Shown: in pieces, positions 1-11,039 of the stretch
Position numbering within the stretch: position 1 is the first letter of the stretch
How the letters are laid out: the number at the start of each line of letters is the position of its first letter
NCBI RefSeq assembly: GCF_003597395.2
Contig: NC_133770.1
Span: 6,965,300 to 7,029,299, forward strand
From: Chelonoidis abingdonii
Lineage: Eukaryota; Chordata; Testudines; Testudinidae
DNA length: 64,000 nt
Direction of reading: 5' to 3'
Program-made: the position numbers and the translations under genes
Notes under the pieces: generated by a model
Databases searched by the model: none
Seen by the model: the letters and a program-made list of their open reading frames with translations, nothing else
Told to the model about the DNA's origin: nothing

Positions 1-200
1 TTGTACAGAGCCTAGCACCAGGGGGTCTGGTCCATGACTGGTGCTCTTAAGAGTGACCACAATACAAATAAGTGACTACATCATCATCATCATTTTCTAA
101 AACTTCAGAACTCATGCAGTGCCTGAGCCTTATCATTATCAGACCCTCTTGGCCCTTAAGAGCAGGAGGGAAAAACGTCCAGGCCCCCCAGTTCTTTGCT
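1..200 (+). repeat. L2-type 3' tail in the left arm of an inverted duplication
   Basis: Bases 1-85 read as the 3' tail of an L2/MIR-type retroelement (GCCTAGCACCAGGG, GGTCCATGACTGGTG, then ACAATACAAATAAG). The arm continues past the tail: bases 103-162 match the reverse complement of 2161-2220 with 8 differences in 60. The duplication is cut by the window edge. Confidence 0.7.
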
Positions 201-224
201 CACCTGGATCCATAGGAACATGGC

Positions 225-350
225 CAGTGTCACAAATTCTGGGTTCCATTCCCAGCTCTGCCAAGGACTTCTTGGGTGGCCTTGGGCAAGACCCTTAAAC
301 TGCTCTTTGCCTCAGTTTTCCGGTCAGTGGGAATAACAACACGTCACAGG
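225..350 (+). repeat. MIR/CORE-type SINE fragment
   Basis: The order CCCAGCTCTGCCAAGGACT, CTTGGGCAAGACCCTTAAAC, CCTCAGTTTTCC is the core region of MIR-like CORE-SINEs. The 5' tRNA-like head is missing. Old and non-coding. Confidence 0.7.
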
Positions 351-429
351 GGTGTAGGGAGGGTGATATTATGAAGGTGACTGGCATCCATAGGTGGAAA
401 ACGCTAGAGAAGGGCAAAGACTGGGGCAG

Positions 430-510
430 AAGGATGGGTAAAGCACTGAATGGGACTTTGGAGCCCTGGGTTGAATGCCTGGCCCTGCCACAGACTGCCT
501 ATGTGGTATC
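430..510 (+). repeat. MIR/CORE-type SINE head fragment
   Basis: GGAGCCCTGGGTTGAATGCC followed by TGGCCCTGCCACAGACT matches the start of the CORE region. It may be a second fragment of the same insertion event as the copy at 225-350, or independent. Confidence 0.45.
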
Positions 511-2142
511 GGCGCTGCACCTGGTCGGATGGGGCTCTGATCCTGACTGAGGCCTTTGGGTGCTATCATGAGGCAAACACCAACCCTCTGATCTGCATGC
601 CCGTGTCAGAAAAATTACTTCCACTTGGGCAGCAGCCAGGAAAGGTTTGGTTCAGGTTTGGGGAGGCCGGCAGTGGGGAGGAGCTGGGAAAGAAGTGGTT
701 TTCTGTTAGTCACACTGGTTAGCTCAGGCCTAGTGGTAACGACCAACTGACGCCACTTTGCGAGTGTTTCTGAAAGAGGCTACTGGGGGTCTTTCCATGC
801 CTACCAGCGAGGCTGGTCATCTGAGTGGGTGAGGTTTGGCTAGCCCTTCTTCGCCTCTGAAGGTAGCAGGAGGCCACAGCTTCTGTCAGCTTTCGAACTA
901 GCTAGCGCAAGGAGCGGGGGAGATAAAACGTGGCTTTGCTGATCTGGGAGTAGAGATTCAGGGCCTGATTCAAAGCATTGGGAATCGGCATTTGGCTTTC
1001 AGGACTTCTAAGGGGCTACACAATTCCGAACGACAAGGCCTGAATAGGGGGCCGGGAACGGGAAGTCCCTTCCAATCCCATGTCCTGTAAACAGGAAACA
1101 AGCAGGAACCCCTTAAGAATTTCAGGTATATAAGGGAGCATCTACCGTGGAAGCCACTGATTTACTGACTACTGTATATTGACAGGGAGTCTCTCTTCAC
1201 CATGCTTGAGTCAGCCCAAGGGAGACACTGGGATACAGCTCTACAACACAGTCCCTTCCTCTTGGGTGAGATGAAAAATGACACCTGATAGCAGCTATTC
1301 CTGGAAAGCAGTGCCCGGTGCCCAGTAACACGACAGCTGTTCATGAAAGCCAGACAGCTCTCAAGTGCATTAATCCAGTTCTTTCCCGACTCCAAACTGC
1401 TCAGATGCTTTTGTTTAGGTAGGGAAAATTGCCAGGGCTCTGAGAGAGAAAGCAGCGATCAACAGAGCCCGGCACAGCGCATGGCATAAACAACCCTCAC
1501 GCCAACCCAATCGAGATGGAGCATCTTCTCCTTTCCTCCCCCAGCTCTGTAGACCTTTGGCAAAGACTCACATTGGTAGGGTCGGCTTTTCCAGCCAGCA
1601 TTCCACAGTAGCAGAAACAACAAAGAATCCTCCCCATAACTCAGAAGCATGATGGCACCACCAAATGTAGATGATCACGTGTCTACTACCAGTGACTGTC
1701 AAAACTTGCTTCTCAACAGCTGATGACGTTATTCTTTGAGTTCTGGTGGCTAGAGCTTGTTTTGGGGGGGGAGGTGGTACTGAAGGTGCTGGATTCTACC
1801 CCCTCCAGCCTCCAAAGTGTCTTGACCTCAAGCGTATTACACACAGATAGCACCACCCAGAGAAGACAACAGGAAAAAAGTCATCTAAGAAAGTTGCAGC
1901 AGCTGCTCACAGCACAGGCGTTGCACACAGCCTACAGATCCAAACTCAGATTAAATAGCCTGTCCTCTGTGCAATGTCAGACACATCCATCTGCTCGGAA
2001 CACAGCAGAGTCGCATGCTGATGCTCATCCCATGTGTTACACTGCAGAAATCAATGAATCTTGCTGTAACTAAACACTGGTCCCATATCAGAAATCAGCT
2101 GTTTCATGCGCTCTCTGATGAACCCAGGTTTTTACACTGACC
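511..2142. other. Single-copy intergenic DNA, nothing recognised
   Basis: No repeat I can name and no convincing exon. Open frames of up to 116 codons occur at 1723-2073 but have no recognisable motif. This is the spacer between the arms of the inverted duplication. Confidence 0.5.
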
Positions 2143-2480
2143 TGGACATTTTTACCCCGGCTCTTAAGGGCCACAAGGGTCTGACAATGATAAAGTTCAG
2201 ACGCTGCATGAGTTTTGAAGTTTTAGAAAATGATGATGATTTATTTACTTATTTGTATTGTGGTCATACTTAGGAGCACCAGTCATGGACCAGACCCCCC
2301 TGGTGCTAGGAGCTGTACAAATCCAGAACAGAAAGACCATCTTTGCCCTGGAAGACTTTACATTGTAAGTATTAGACAAGAGACGAAAGGTGGATATAAA
2401 CAGATGGGGGAATACAAGGAGACAGTATTGGTCAGAATCACAGGCAGTGGCCTCTTCACCCCACCAAGCTATTTGCAGGC
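2143..2480 (-). repeat. L2-type 3' tail in the right arm of an inverted duplication
   Basis: On the minus strand this reads GCAAAGATGGTCTTTCTGTT, GTACAGCTCCTAGCACCAGG, GGTCCATGACTGGTGCTC, ACAATACAAATAAG, then about 110 bases also present at 85-195 on the plus strand. The part at 2330-2480 extends the L2-like body beyond what the window shows for the other arm. Confidence 0.7.
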
Positions 2481-2842
2481 AACACAGCACAGGAGAGTTT
2501 TAAGGAGGGATCTGCAGGAGACCAATGAGGTGGCGAACAAATTTCAGCCAGCGGGGTTTTTAAATGCTGTTCACTTCTGGATTTCCTTTGAGTATTTGCT
2601 AGGGGCTGTGTGACTGGTCATTTAAGTCACATGCATGGATGCTGCCCCATGATTGGACGACAGAAACATTTTAAGCAAGGGAATGATGATGAATTACAAA
2701 TTTCTTTTTGTGTTGCTTGCCCAGCTCGAGCTATGAACACTTGGGTTCATAACCCCTCCTGCATGTCATCCGTGGCTATATTCCAGCTCAGATGAACGCA
2801 CTCAGGGTGCCTACACTTTCTGTAGTTACCATTGGGTATAGC
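2481..2842. other. Nothing recognised
   Basis: Unassigned sequence between the inverted-duplication arm and the hAT-like element. Confidence 0.4.
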
Positions 2843-3440
2843 CATCGCTTTCAACCTTTCCAGACTACTACCCCCCTTTCAGGTGTCTGATTTGTTTTGC
2901 GTACACCCAGGTTTCACCTCACTTAAAAATGACTTGCTCACAAAATCAGACATAAAAATTCAAAAGTGTCCCAGCCATGCTATTACAGAAAAATTGCTGA
3001 CTTTCTCATTTTTACCATATACACCTCTACCTTGATATAATGCGACCCGATGCAACACAAATTCGGATATAACGCGGTAAAGCAGCGCTCTGGGAGGGCG
3101 GGGCTGTGCACTCTGGTGGATCAAAGCAAGTTCGATATAATGCGGTTTCACCTATAACGCAGTAAGATTTTTTGGTGTCCGAGGACAGCGTTATATCGAG
3201 GTGGAAGTGTAATTACCAAATAAATCAATTGGAATATAACTATTGTATTGACATTTCAGTATGTAGTATATAGAGCAGTATAAACAAGTGGTTGTATGAA
3301 ATTTTAGTTTGCACTGACTTTGCTTGTGCTTTTTATGTAGCCTGTAGTAAAACTTAGCAAATACCTACATGAGTTGCTGTACCCCCTGGAAGACCTCTGT
3401 GTGCACCCAGAGGTACATGTACCCCTAGTTGAGATACAAC
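2843..3440 (+). mobile_element. hAT-like non-autonomous element, interrupted
   Basis: Starts near TTTCAACCTTTCCAGACTAC and ends near GTACCCCTAGTTGAGA, the two ends being inverted relatives (xGGTTGAGA / TTCAACC). A second, inverted copy of its interior lies at 46662-46946. The interior is split by the TA-flanked element at 3022-3209; removing that and one TA restores colinearity with the second copy. No ORF. Confidence 0.65.
3022..3209 (+). mobile_element. 188-bp Tc/mariner (Tigger-like) MITE
   Basis: The 5' end CACCTCTACCTTGATATAAT and the reverse complement of the 3' end, CACTTCCACCTCGATATAAC, form terminal inverted repeats (TIRs) of about 20 bp. It is flanked by TA at 3020-3021 and 3210-3211, the target duplication of Tc1/mariner elements. 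A second copy, inverted and also exactly 188 bp, lies at 22722-22909. Non-coding. Confidence 0.8.
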
Positions 3441-4044
3441 CGGGGTAGAGTATTTATATGTTCTTGCAGGTGCATGAGCTGGGCCAGGCACTGATGTCAC
3501 ATTCCACCCCGAGGTGGGGCGAGGGGCACATTTTACTAGTGGAAGGCATGACTCCCATATACGCAGTTTATAAATTAGTGTGTCAGATGCTTCGGGAGCT
3601 GTAGGAAGGTGAAGTCCACATCCTGCTGCTTTCTCAGCACACACACAAAGGATATTGCCCAAACTCACTCTGTCTACTTGCCTTTCCTCTAGCCTGCACT
3701 CGCAAACATAAACCTCAACATCCAAGTTCCTTCCTGGTGCTTAGGATCCCTTCTCATGAGATCTCCTGTCCTTCCTGCTCACTTTCTTGGGGTTAAAAGG
3801 TTCCCTAGAAATGCAAGAAAGGTGGCCTAGACATGCAATTTTAGCTTGCAGACCTCTAATCCTGCCCAGGTTCTCTCACCCTGTGCCTCTGAGCCCAGGT
3901 GCAGAGCTCAGGCACTGCTGCCTCTCTGAGACATTCCTGAAGGGCTTAACACCCTCTCACCTGACTGCCAACAGCCTGGGCTTTCCAACTTGTGAATCAG
4001 GTGTAAGCCATCAGCTGTGATGGGGAAGAGGGGGGGCATCGGCG
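3441..4044. other. Nothing recognised
   Basis: No repeat or exon recognised. The minus-strand open frame at 3354-3725 overlaps the end of the hAT-like element and is not credible as a gene. Confidence 0.4.
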
Positions 4045-4310
4045 CCGAGCCGCTGTAGGCCGGCAGCCATCCAGCTTATTTTTGTTGAATACAGTCCTAA
4101 ATCAGGGACTAAGCAACACCGCGGGCTGTGTAACTGTCTTTATTGGGCTAGAACGCAGCCCTGTTTATTTGGCGGTAATAATTTGCGACTGTCAGGCATT
4201 TGGCTGGCTCGCTGCCCTGCGGGAAGAGAGCCTCTCCTCTCACTGTTATGGGGCCGAAAATCATTTTGGCAGCTTGTCAGACGAATTAAAGATGGCTGCC
4301 AAGATGAGGT
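4045..4310. promoter_or_regulatory. Candidate conserved non-coding element
   Basis: A repeat-free block with intact-looking transcription-factor-like words: TTGTTTATTTGGCGGTAATAA, ACGAATTAAAGATGGCTGCC (an ATGGCTGCC YY1-like word) and CCCTGTTTATTTGG. Its low redundancy contrasts with surrounding decayed repeats. Conservation is inferred from texture only. Confidence 0.3.
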
Positions 4311-4424
4311 GGCCCAGGGGTCTGGGTGAGGTGAGATGAGCCACCCCTCTCCAGGCCATTGCTTCACACTCGACTGCGGTTATGAAGAGTCATTACCACT
4401 TCGGGGTTGTTCACTGCCCCATCA

Positions 4425-4860
4425 GAGATGAGGAACACAGGCATTGCTGGAATGGATCAGACCTGAGCTCCACCTAGTTCTGTGGTCCATCTCCCACAGT
4501 AGCTAGTACCAGCTGCTCCAGACGAAGGTGAAAGAAACCCTGTAGGGGGACAATCTGTTTCCAGGACAGGTCTGCTAATCTTTAATAATTAGCGGTTGGT
4601 TTACACACAGAAGCATGATGTTTTATAGCCCCCTCACAAACTCGATTTTTCCTTTAGTATGCATTTCTAACTCTGGATAGTCCTGTTGTTCATATAAATG
4701 TCCAGTCCCTCTCTGAATCTTGCTACGTTCATGGCTTTAACAACCTCCTGTGGCAATGAGTTCCACAAGCGAATTATGCACAAGGTAGAAAACTTATTTT
4801 CTTTTATTCCTTTGGAATTTGCCTCCTTTCAGGTTCATGGCCTCAATGGGAATGTAGGTC
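4425..4860 (-). mobile_element. CR1 LINE 3' region, degraded
   Basis: Words such as AATGTCCAGTCCCTCTCTGA, GGCAATGAGTTCCACAAGCG and GTAGAAAACTTATTTTCTTT are the reverse complement of the CR1 3' region. The tail-side end lies near 4430. Heavily diverged, no ORF kept. Confidence 0.6.
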
Positions 4861-6469
4861 AGAGCCTGGGCTGGACTGACCAAGGGGTTCAGACCTGGCT
4901 GCCAATCCCCTGGGCAAGCTTTACAGTGGAGACTCACCCCTGGTGACTCTGAGCACCCTTTCCTAGCCTCAGATTTAATTATATCCAGAAATGGAGACAA
5001 GGAGATGATGGGGGGGGGGCTCTTGCTAATGGCCCCTAGATCTGAATGGCAGGAGGCAGCAGTTTTAGAAATTGATCCCCCCTCAGAAAGCCAGTCCAGA
5101 GCGTAGGGTGCTGCTGTACCTGCTCCTGCAGAAACGGGCACCGGAGCAAGCGATTCACTAGTGGTGACCTCATTCATAAAGAGAAACAGCTGGAGGCAGT
5201 GAGGTCGAGGGCTAAACACACAGGGCTAGGAGCCAGACCCCCTGGGCTCTCCATCCAGTGCTGACAATGACTTTCTGCCAGACCTTAGGTTCACAGTCTA
5301 AGGCCATAAGCAACCCTGCAATCTAGTCTGAACCTCTCCACCGTCACCCTGATATTTTCCGGGTTTTCACTGCAATCCCCCCCCCACACACAAATTTTCT
5401 AAACTTTTTTTCATGCACGTCTGTTGCATCAAAAAGCCACTTCCTATTGGCAAAAAAAATTTTCCCCCGAGATTTTCTGACCAGATCTGACAGTGTGTCT
5501 CACTCCTTCCGACGGGTGCTGCAAAGATTAAATATGGGTTTGTACAGCAAGGCACAGTGAGAGTCACTTGAAAAATGCTGCTGATTATTATTCACACCCA
5601 GCTGCCTCTTAGATCCTAGTTTTCCTTCTGCCACCTTGGCGTCCCACTGCTCAGTTTCCTGAGATCTGCAATCCTGCTAATCCCTGACTGAAGAGGGGTT
5701 TTGGTCATCATAGTTCAAATGCATTAGGTGAACTAGTTCCATGTGCGAAGCTGGGATCAATGGATAATTAGCAGATTGTTTTTTCATGTACAAACGCTGT
5801 ACACGAGAACATCAGAAATGATTAGGGATGGGGCAGGGAAAATGTCATATCAGAAGGAAGGGGCAGCATAGGGGATTCGGGGAAGAACTTTCGTTCTTTT
5901 AACAAACATCTGCACAAATATAGCAAATAATTCCCAGCATCCTTTGTGGCCTTAAAGAAATACAGTCACGTAAATACTTGTATTTTTGCACTGTGACTGG
6001 TTAAAGGCCCAACCTTGCACGGTGATAGGCACACTTAACTCCCATCAGAGTCAAGATCAGGCCCTAAGCTATTGTGCTTTAAACTAGATTAACGCATGTG
6101 CCCAGGTTCATCCCAGAGCAGCATGGGAATGAATCTGTAGCACGGAAGGAGCTTTCCCCCACCCTTTCCATCCGACTGAACCCTCTAATCAATAGGGCCC
6201 ACACTCACCACTGGGTGGCACTTACCCCATACGCACCCTGCTATCTTTCCTCACCAAACAGCTTCTCTGACAACACCCGTCATTGTGGTTCAGAGGCGGC
6301 CATCCCACCACTGAGGCTGGACAACCAAGGATCTCAGAGGCACCCAGGGAGACGTCGGAGCTGCTTGCCTTAGCACAGAGTACATGTCGCCGAGACATCA
6401 GGAGGTTTCTAAGCTCTGGGCTGGGCTGATGTTCAGCTCTCAGAAGAAGAAAGTCCCTCTGGCTTTGCT
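4861..6469. other. Mostly single-copy DNA
   Basis: A possible CORE-SINE head fragment at 5222-5290 and a C-run near 5378-5388 are visible. Otherwise nothing recognised. Minus-strand open frame 4794-5219 (141 codons) partly overlaps the CR1 remnant and has no recognisable motif. Confidence 0.4.
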
Positions 6470-6680
6470 AGCATTCATACAAACCACGCAAGGACTGAAA
6501 TAGAATTGCCCTAATTGAATTAGACTGTTTCTCATTTCTATACAGCTTGGGGAAATTCGCCTTTCACCTACACTAATGCTCTTGCCTCCTAATGGATTTG
6601 CCATTTTGCTTTTTTAATGATGGTTTCCCTCTGGTTTTCCTCCCTGGAGTCCTAGATCCGAACTCCACTGCTGTGTGTGC
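6470..6680. promoter_or_regulatory. Candidate conserved non-coding element
   Basis: Repeat-free, AT-rich, with homeodomain-type words (CCTAATTGAATTAG, CTCCTAATGG, TTTTTAATGATGG). Function is inferred from motif clustering only. Confidence 0.25.
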
Positions 6681-7369
6681 ACAGAGCAACCCACCCAAGT
6701 GCATTTGACTCACCGGGGGAAAAAAATTATACTATCCACAAAGCAGCCGCCCTACCACAGTGCTTAATACAGTGGCAGAATGGCAAGAGAAAGAAACATG
6801 TGTAAGTGTTTTCTTGACCCTGAATGAAGCACCAGGCAGAACAAGACAAGTGAAAAGAGCTGAGTAGCACACAATGGCACACAACTGGCCATATTATCTG
6901 TCATGTTAGTGACTTTCACCGGAGATGGATTCATATTTTCTCCCGGGTGATCTGAACCAAGGTTTGCAGTAGAGTAATTGACCCTAGACATGCAGCCTCT
7001 GGTCTGACATATCAGGCGAGGGGTCACATTCATCGCTGGGGTAACCCCCGTGACACTGCAAGGGTAGCTCCGTTTTTACGCTCATTCGATCCTTGCCTTC
7101 TCTGCTGCCGCTGCTAGCAGCGTGGGGCTCTGATCTTTGCCAGGGCCTCTAGCAATATCAAATGATAAGCTAGGGAGAGATCTAACTGAAATCACAGGGG
7201 ACATGGGAGGGAGATGGAACGCAACGAGCCAATTGACTCTAGGGAGAGAACCTTGGCACCAAAATGCTGTGAGGTCTTTCAAGACAACTGCTCATGACCT
7301 TGGTATATACGCTGTGTGTCTGGTGGTGTTACAGGTATTCTGAAGACAAGAGAAAAGGGAAAACTGGCC
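6681..7369. other. Nothing recognised
   Basis: No repeat or exon recognised. Short overlapping open frames on both strands at 7082-7343 look like chance. Confidence 0.4.
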
Positions 7370-7640
7370 ATTAAAAACTTCAACATTTAGGTCTTGGTGG
7401 CTTTGTAATAAATTCCATTTCTTCTGTTTAGAACATTATTCATGGCTTTTTTTAACCTCTGCCAGGAGCCCTTGGATTCAGTATTAATCAAGAGAGGACA
7501 TTGCTTCTCTTAATGGAAATGTAATAAATGTAACTTGTCACCACCATCCCTAATGGCTTTTTTCCCCCTGCCCTTGCCATGATGAATAAATACCGGCGTT
7601 CAACCGGTTGAAAATGTTCTTAGTCTGGGAAGCATTGGGC
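7370..7640. promoter_or_regulatory. Candidate conserved non-coding element
   Basis: Low-redundancy AT-rich block with GTATTAATCAAGAG, TGTAATAAATGTAAC, GATGAATAAATACCGG and a grainyhead-like TCAACCGGTTGAA palindrome at about 7599-7611. No repeat signature. Confidence 0.3.
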
Positions 7641-8199
7641 ATTCCATTTCCCACACGTTTTGTGTTCGGGGTAACATAGTATTATATTGTGTGGCAGAAG
7701 CATTCCTTGGAACGACTGTGCCTCATAAGGAGATACATCCGAGGGTTTCTGCTACCCTCCAAGAGCTCCTGCCACATGACAACTGGATGTACAGAAGAAT
7801 TTGAGATCTTAAGCCAGAACCTATAACCCCAGGGTGTCCTTAATCAGGATGAAAGCTGCGTACTTTAATGCCCTGGTCTCAGCTCTCAGTTTTCTCAGCA
7901 CTCTGGTTACAAGTTAAAAATCAATGCTGGGTGAGGCTGAAAAGCTCTGGAAGTTCAGTTCAGAGAGGCAGGTCTCCCCTGAGCTGCAGCTGTCAGTCAG
8001 CAAAACCTCAACAGATGTTGCACACAATCTTAAAAGGAGTAGCAGCTGAAGCACTAGATGGCTCAGAAGTTTGCTGAAGGCAGCTGGTTAGAACTGTCTG
8101 CAGGGAAACAGCTCAGATACACCACTGCCCTGGGCAGGTGGTGGCAGAGAGCCAGCTCTGTTTACCCTACACCACCTGGAGACTCAAGCGACCTTGAGG
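7641..8199. other. Nothing recognised
   Basis: No repeat or convincing exon recognised. Confidence 0.4.
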
Positions 8200-8525
8200 A
8201 AATTCTTTATGGGCTGCATTAGGGCTCTAGGTGGAGTCGAATGGGGAACCCATAAGAACTGCACCCAAAGGTTTTACCTCTCAACTGGAGTCCTCTTGCG
8301 CATGGAGACTTTCGTTCTCCAAGCTTGGCGCTGGCCAGGCCCAGTGGACGAGATCAGACTGCACAGAAGCTCTGCTGAAGCACCAACCTCTGTTCTACAA
8401 GTAGCTCTCTTGCAGGCCCTGCTAGAAAAAGCTACATCACCACATCAGCTTCTTTGTGGGGCATGACCAGGGCTTGAACCTGAGACCTTCAGTATAGACT
8501 TCTGCCATTTGAGCTAAAGTAGTAA
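8200..8525 (-). repeat. tRNA-derived SINE
   Basis: On the minus strand 8447-8520 gives an A-box-like TAGCTCAAATGGCAGAAG and a B-box-like GGTTCAAGCCC at tRNA-like spacing. The body runs toward 8200; its 3' limit is uncertain. Not a functional tRNA gene because no acceptor stem closes. Confidence 0.6.
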
Positions 8526-8855
8526 CATTAGTAGCCTGCAGCTCTATGAGGCTCTTAATGGCCATATGACTCAGCCTCTACAGGGGAAAAGACCAACGTG
8601 GGCTTGTGTGTTACACTTCCAGACCCCGCGCTGAGCTAACCGAACACTGGCATGTCTTGGACCATGCTGCAGCTTGTGACAGCTTTTGCACACACCTATT
8701 CTCCATCACCAGTACAGTACTTATGCTGGGAGAGTCAGCAGTGTAAATAACGCAGGCATCCTTTGCAGTCTATTGCAAATCCCCCGGCACAGTGGCACAA
8801 CTTGGCCCGCTGTTGTCAGCCTATGTTGACAGGCCGAGAGATGTCATGAGGATAC
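8526..8855. other. Nothing recognised
   Basis: No repeat or exon recognised. Confidence 0.4.
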
Positions 8856-8945
8856 AGGACCAGATCCCCAGCTGGTATAAATCCACTTAGTCCTGCTGAA
8901 GTCGATGGAGTTACACGGGTGTGCACCAGCTGCAGATCTGGCGCT
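8856..8945. repeat. Short palindromic MITE-like repeat
   Basis: Inverted words ACCAGATCCCCAGCTGGT and ACCAGCTGCAGATCTGGC flank GTCGATGGAGTTACAC. This is the abundant sauropsid repeat type with a central TGAAGTCAATGGAGT-like core. Family unassigned. Confidence 0.5.
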
Positions 8946-9049
8946 GAGGGGTTTATTCGATAGATGTGTGTTGTCATAATTATAAAATGCTATTGCATCC
9001 ATTTATTAAGCCCTAGTCTACACTATAAGCTTAGGTCAAATTTAGCAGC

Positions 9050-9679
9050 TGTGACAGACCCAGGCCAGTGGGGTACAGGAGTCTGGTAGAGGGCAAATAT
9101 ACTGGTCACTGGATGAGTAGTTTTCTGTTCCCTGAGTGACCAGAGTAGGGGCTGCACTAGAGTAATCAGGAACCTGCTAGAACCAATTAAGGCAGACAGG
9201 CTGATTAGATCACCTGCAGCCAATCAAGGCAGGCTAATCAGGGCACCTGGGTTTAAAAAGGTGCTCACTCCAGTCAGGGGGGGAGGAGCCAGAGGAGAGG
9301 AAGTGCGTGTGAGGAGCTGGGAGCAAGAGGCACAAGGAGCTGAGAGTGAGAGGCTGTGCTGCTGGAGGACTAAGGAGTACAAGCCTTATCAGACCCAGGA
9401 GGAAGGTCCCGTGGTGAGGATAAAGAAGGTGTTTGGAGGAGGCCATGGGGAAGTAGCCCAGGGAGGTGTAGCTGTCATGCAGCTGTTACAGGAGGTACTA
9501 TAGACAGCTGTGATCCACAGGGCCCTGGGCTGGAACCCGGAGTAGAGGGCGGGCCCGGGTTCCCCCCAAACCTCCCAACTCCTGATCAGACACAGGAGGA
9601 GTTGATCCAGACTGTGGGGGAGATCACTGAGGTGAGCAAATCTGCCAATAAGCGCAGATAGAGGAGGAACTTTGTCACA
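9050..9679 (+). mobile_element. Solo LTR of an endogenous retrovirus (ERV1-like)
   Basis: Begins TGTGACAGACC, ends TTTGTCACA, and is flanked by the 4-bp duplication CAGC (9046-9049 and 9680-9683), the size typical of gammaretrovirus-like ERVs. Removing the LTR and one CAGC restores the host transposon reading. It contains a CCAATCAAGG box and a TATA-like GGGTTTAAAAAGG near 9220-9262. A related LTR lies inverted at 17920-18579. No gag, pol or env sequence is next to it, so the internal region was lost by LTR-LTR recombination. Confidence 0.85.
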
Positions 9680-10009
9680 CAGCGTTAGATGGATTTAACC
9701 TTGTACCCATCCACACAACGAAGCCATTTTTGTTGACTTAAAGAGCTCTTAAAATCGATTTCTGTACTCCTCCCCGACGAGGGGATTAGCACTGAAATCG
9801 ACATCGCAGGGTCGAATATGGGGTAGTGTGGGTGCAATTCGATGGTATTGGCCTCCAGGACCTATCTCAGAGTGTTCCATCGTGACCGCTCTGGACAGCA
9901 CTTTGAACTCAGTTGCGCTAGCCAGGTACACAGAAAAAGCCTTGTGAACTTTTGAATTTCATTTCCTGTTTGGCCAGCATGGCGAACTTAGCAGTACTCA
10001 GCAGCACAG

Positions 10010-10240
10010 GTGACCATGCAGTTCTGCCAGAATGTTTCTACGCTCCCCCTATCATCTCCGTCCCTGAGGTTATCGCAGATTAGATGGCAGAAAAAATGCA
10101 CTTGCGATGACATGTTTTCTGAGCTCATGCACTCCTCTCACACTGATAGGGCACAGCTTAATGCATGGAGGCATTCAGTGGCAGAGGCCAGGAAAGAATT
10201 ACTGTGTTTGCTTAATGGCAAAAGTATCATGCCTCACTAG
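10010..10240 (+). pseudogene. Myb/SANT-like ORF remnant of Harbinger-type element
   Basis: A 76-codon open stretch contains RWQKKCTCDDMFSELMHSS followed by HTDRAQLNAWRHSVAEARKE. I recognise this as the C-terminal segment of Myb/SANT-like DNA-binding proteins encoded by turtle Harbinger-type elements, where it follows the trihelix domain. In such elements this protein acts with the transposase. The N-terminal DNA-binding helices and the rest of the coiled C-terminus are absent, and the ATG used here lies inside diverged sequence, so this is a fragment. The solo LTR lies upstream and the tRNA-like sequence downstream. Confidence 0.6.
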
Positions 10241-10420
10241 CCATCCTGGCCGAGCCAGGTCACTGAGTCACATGCACTCCACGCTGTGTCAGCCTTGGGC
10301 AGGGGCATGACTGCTTTGTGAGCAGGAAGGCCATAGATATAGACATTGCATTAGGTAGCTTCTGTTGCTAGAGAAAACATTCCTGTGCATTCGGCAAAGT
10401 CTGTGGCAAATAAAAGAGAA

Positions 10421-10534
10421 GCCCTGAAACGTAGTGGTTATCACATTCACCTAACATATGAAAGCCCTGTAGTGTAGCAATTATCACATTCATCTAACAT
10501 GCAAAACATCCCTAGCCCAAAACTGGGTGGAAAG
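10421..10534 (+). pseudogene. Tandem tRNA-Val(AAC)-like pseudogene
   Basis: Two units share the start GCCCTG. Unit 1 (10421-10463) has GTAGTGGTTATCAC and the anticodon arm CACCTAACATATG. Unit 2 (10464-10534) has TGTAGTGTAGCAATTATCAC, ATTCATCTAACATGC and a degenerate T-arm ending CTGGGTGGAAA. The AAC triplets are at 10453-10455 and 10496-10498, exactly 43 bases apart. Both resemble eukaryotic tRNA-Val-AAC. Unit 1 lacks the 3' half and unit 2 has a broken B box, so neither should be functional. Confidence 0.7.
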
Positions 10535-11039
10535 AGCTCACTGTTCTTTTTTTCTGACTCCCCTCCTGCATTTTTAGCCTTAGAACAGACCATGCTGTGA
10601 AATTTTACTTTGAATTATATCAATTATGAGTTAAATAGTATGGAAGCTCTCTCAGTTACAGTCCCGAATTTCTGACCCTTTCAGCTGCTCTGATAAAGTA
10701 ACATTTTTGTTAGGGGCAGGGGGAAATTTTTATGAAGCCTTTTATAGGGACTAAATGCTATCTAGGACCCTGAAATAGCCTTCATTCTGGATTTGTCATT
10801 CCACAAGTTGAACTGCTCCTTACTACTGTGCAGGTTTCATGATCCATGGGAGCAAGGGCCAGGCTGGGGTAGGTGCGACTGCACGGTGCTGCTGGCTGGG
10901 AGAGCAGCCTGAGGCAGAAGCCTCCAGCTCACATGATATTCCAGGCAGGACTGAATCTCCATGAGATGAAACTTAAAGAAGAGAATGACCTGGAGTCACT
11001 CCCATTCGGTGCTCTAAGAGGAGGATCGTCATGTCTTTC

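Noticed and set aside
10421..10534. Functional tRNA-Val gene
   Set aside because: One unit is half-length and the other has a disrupted B box and T arm.
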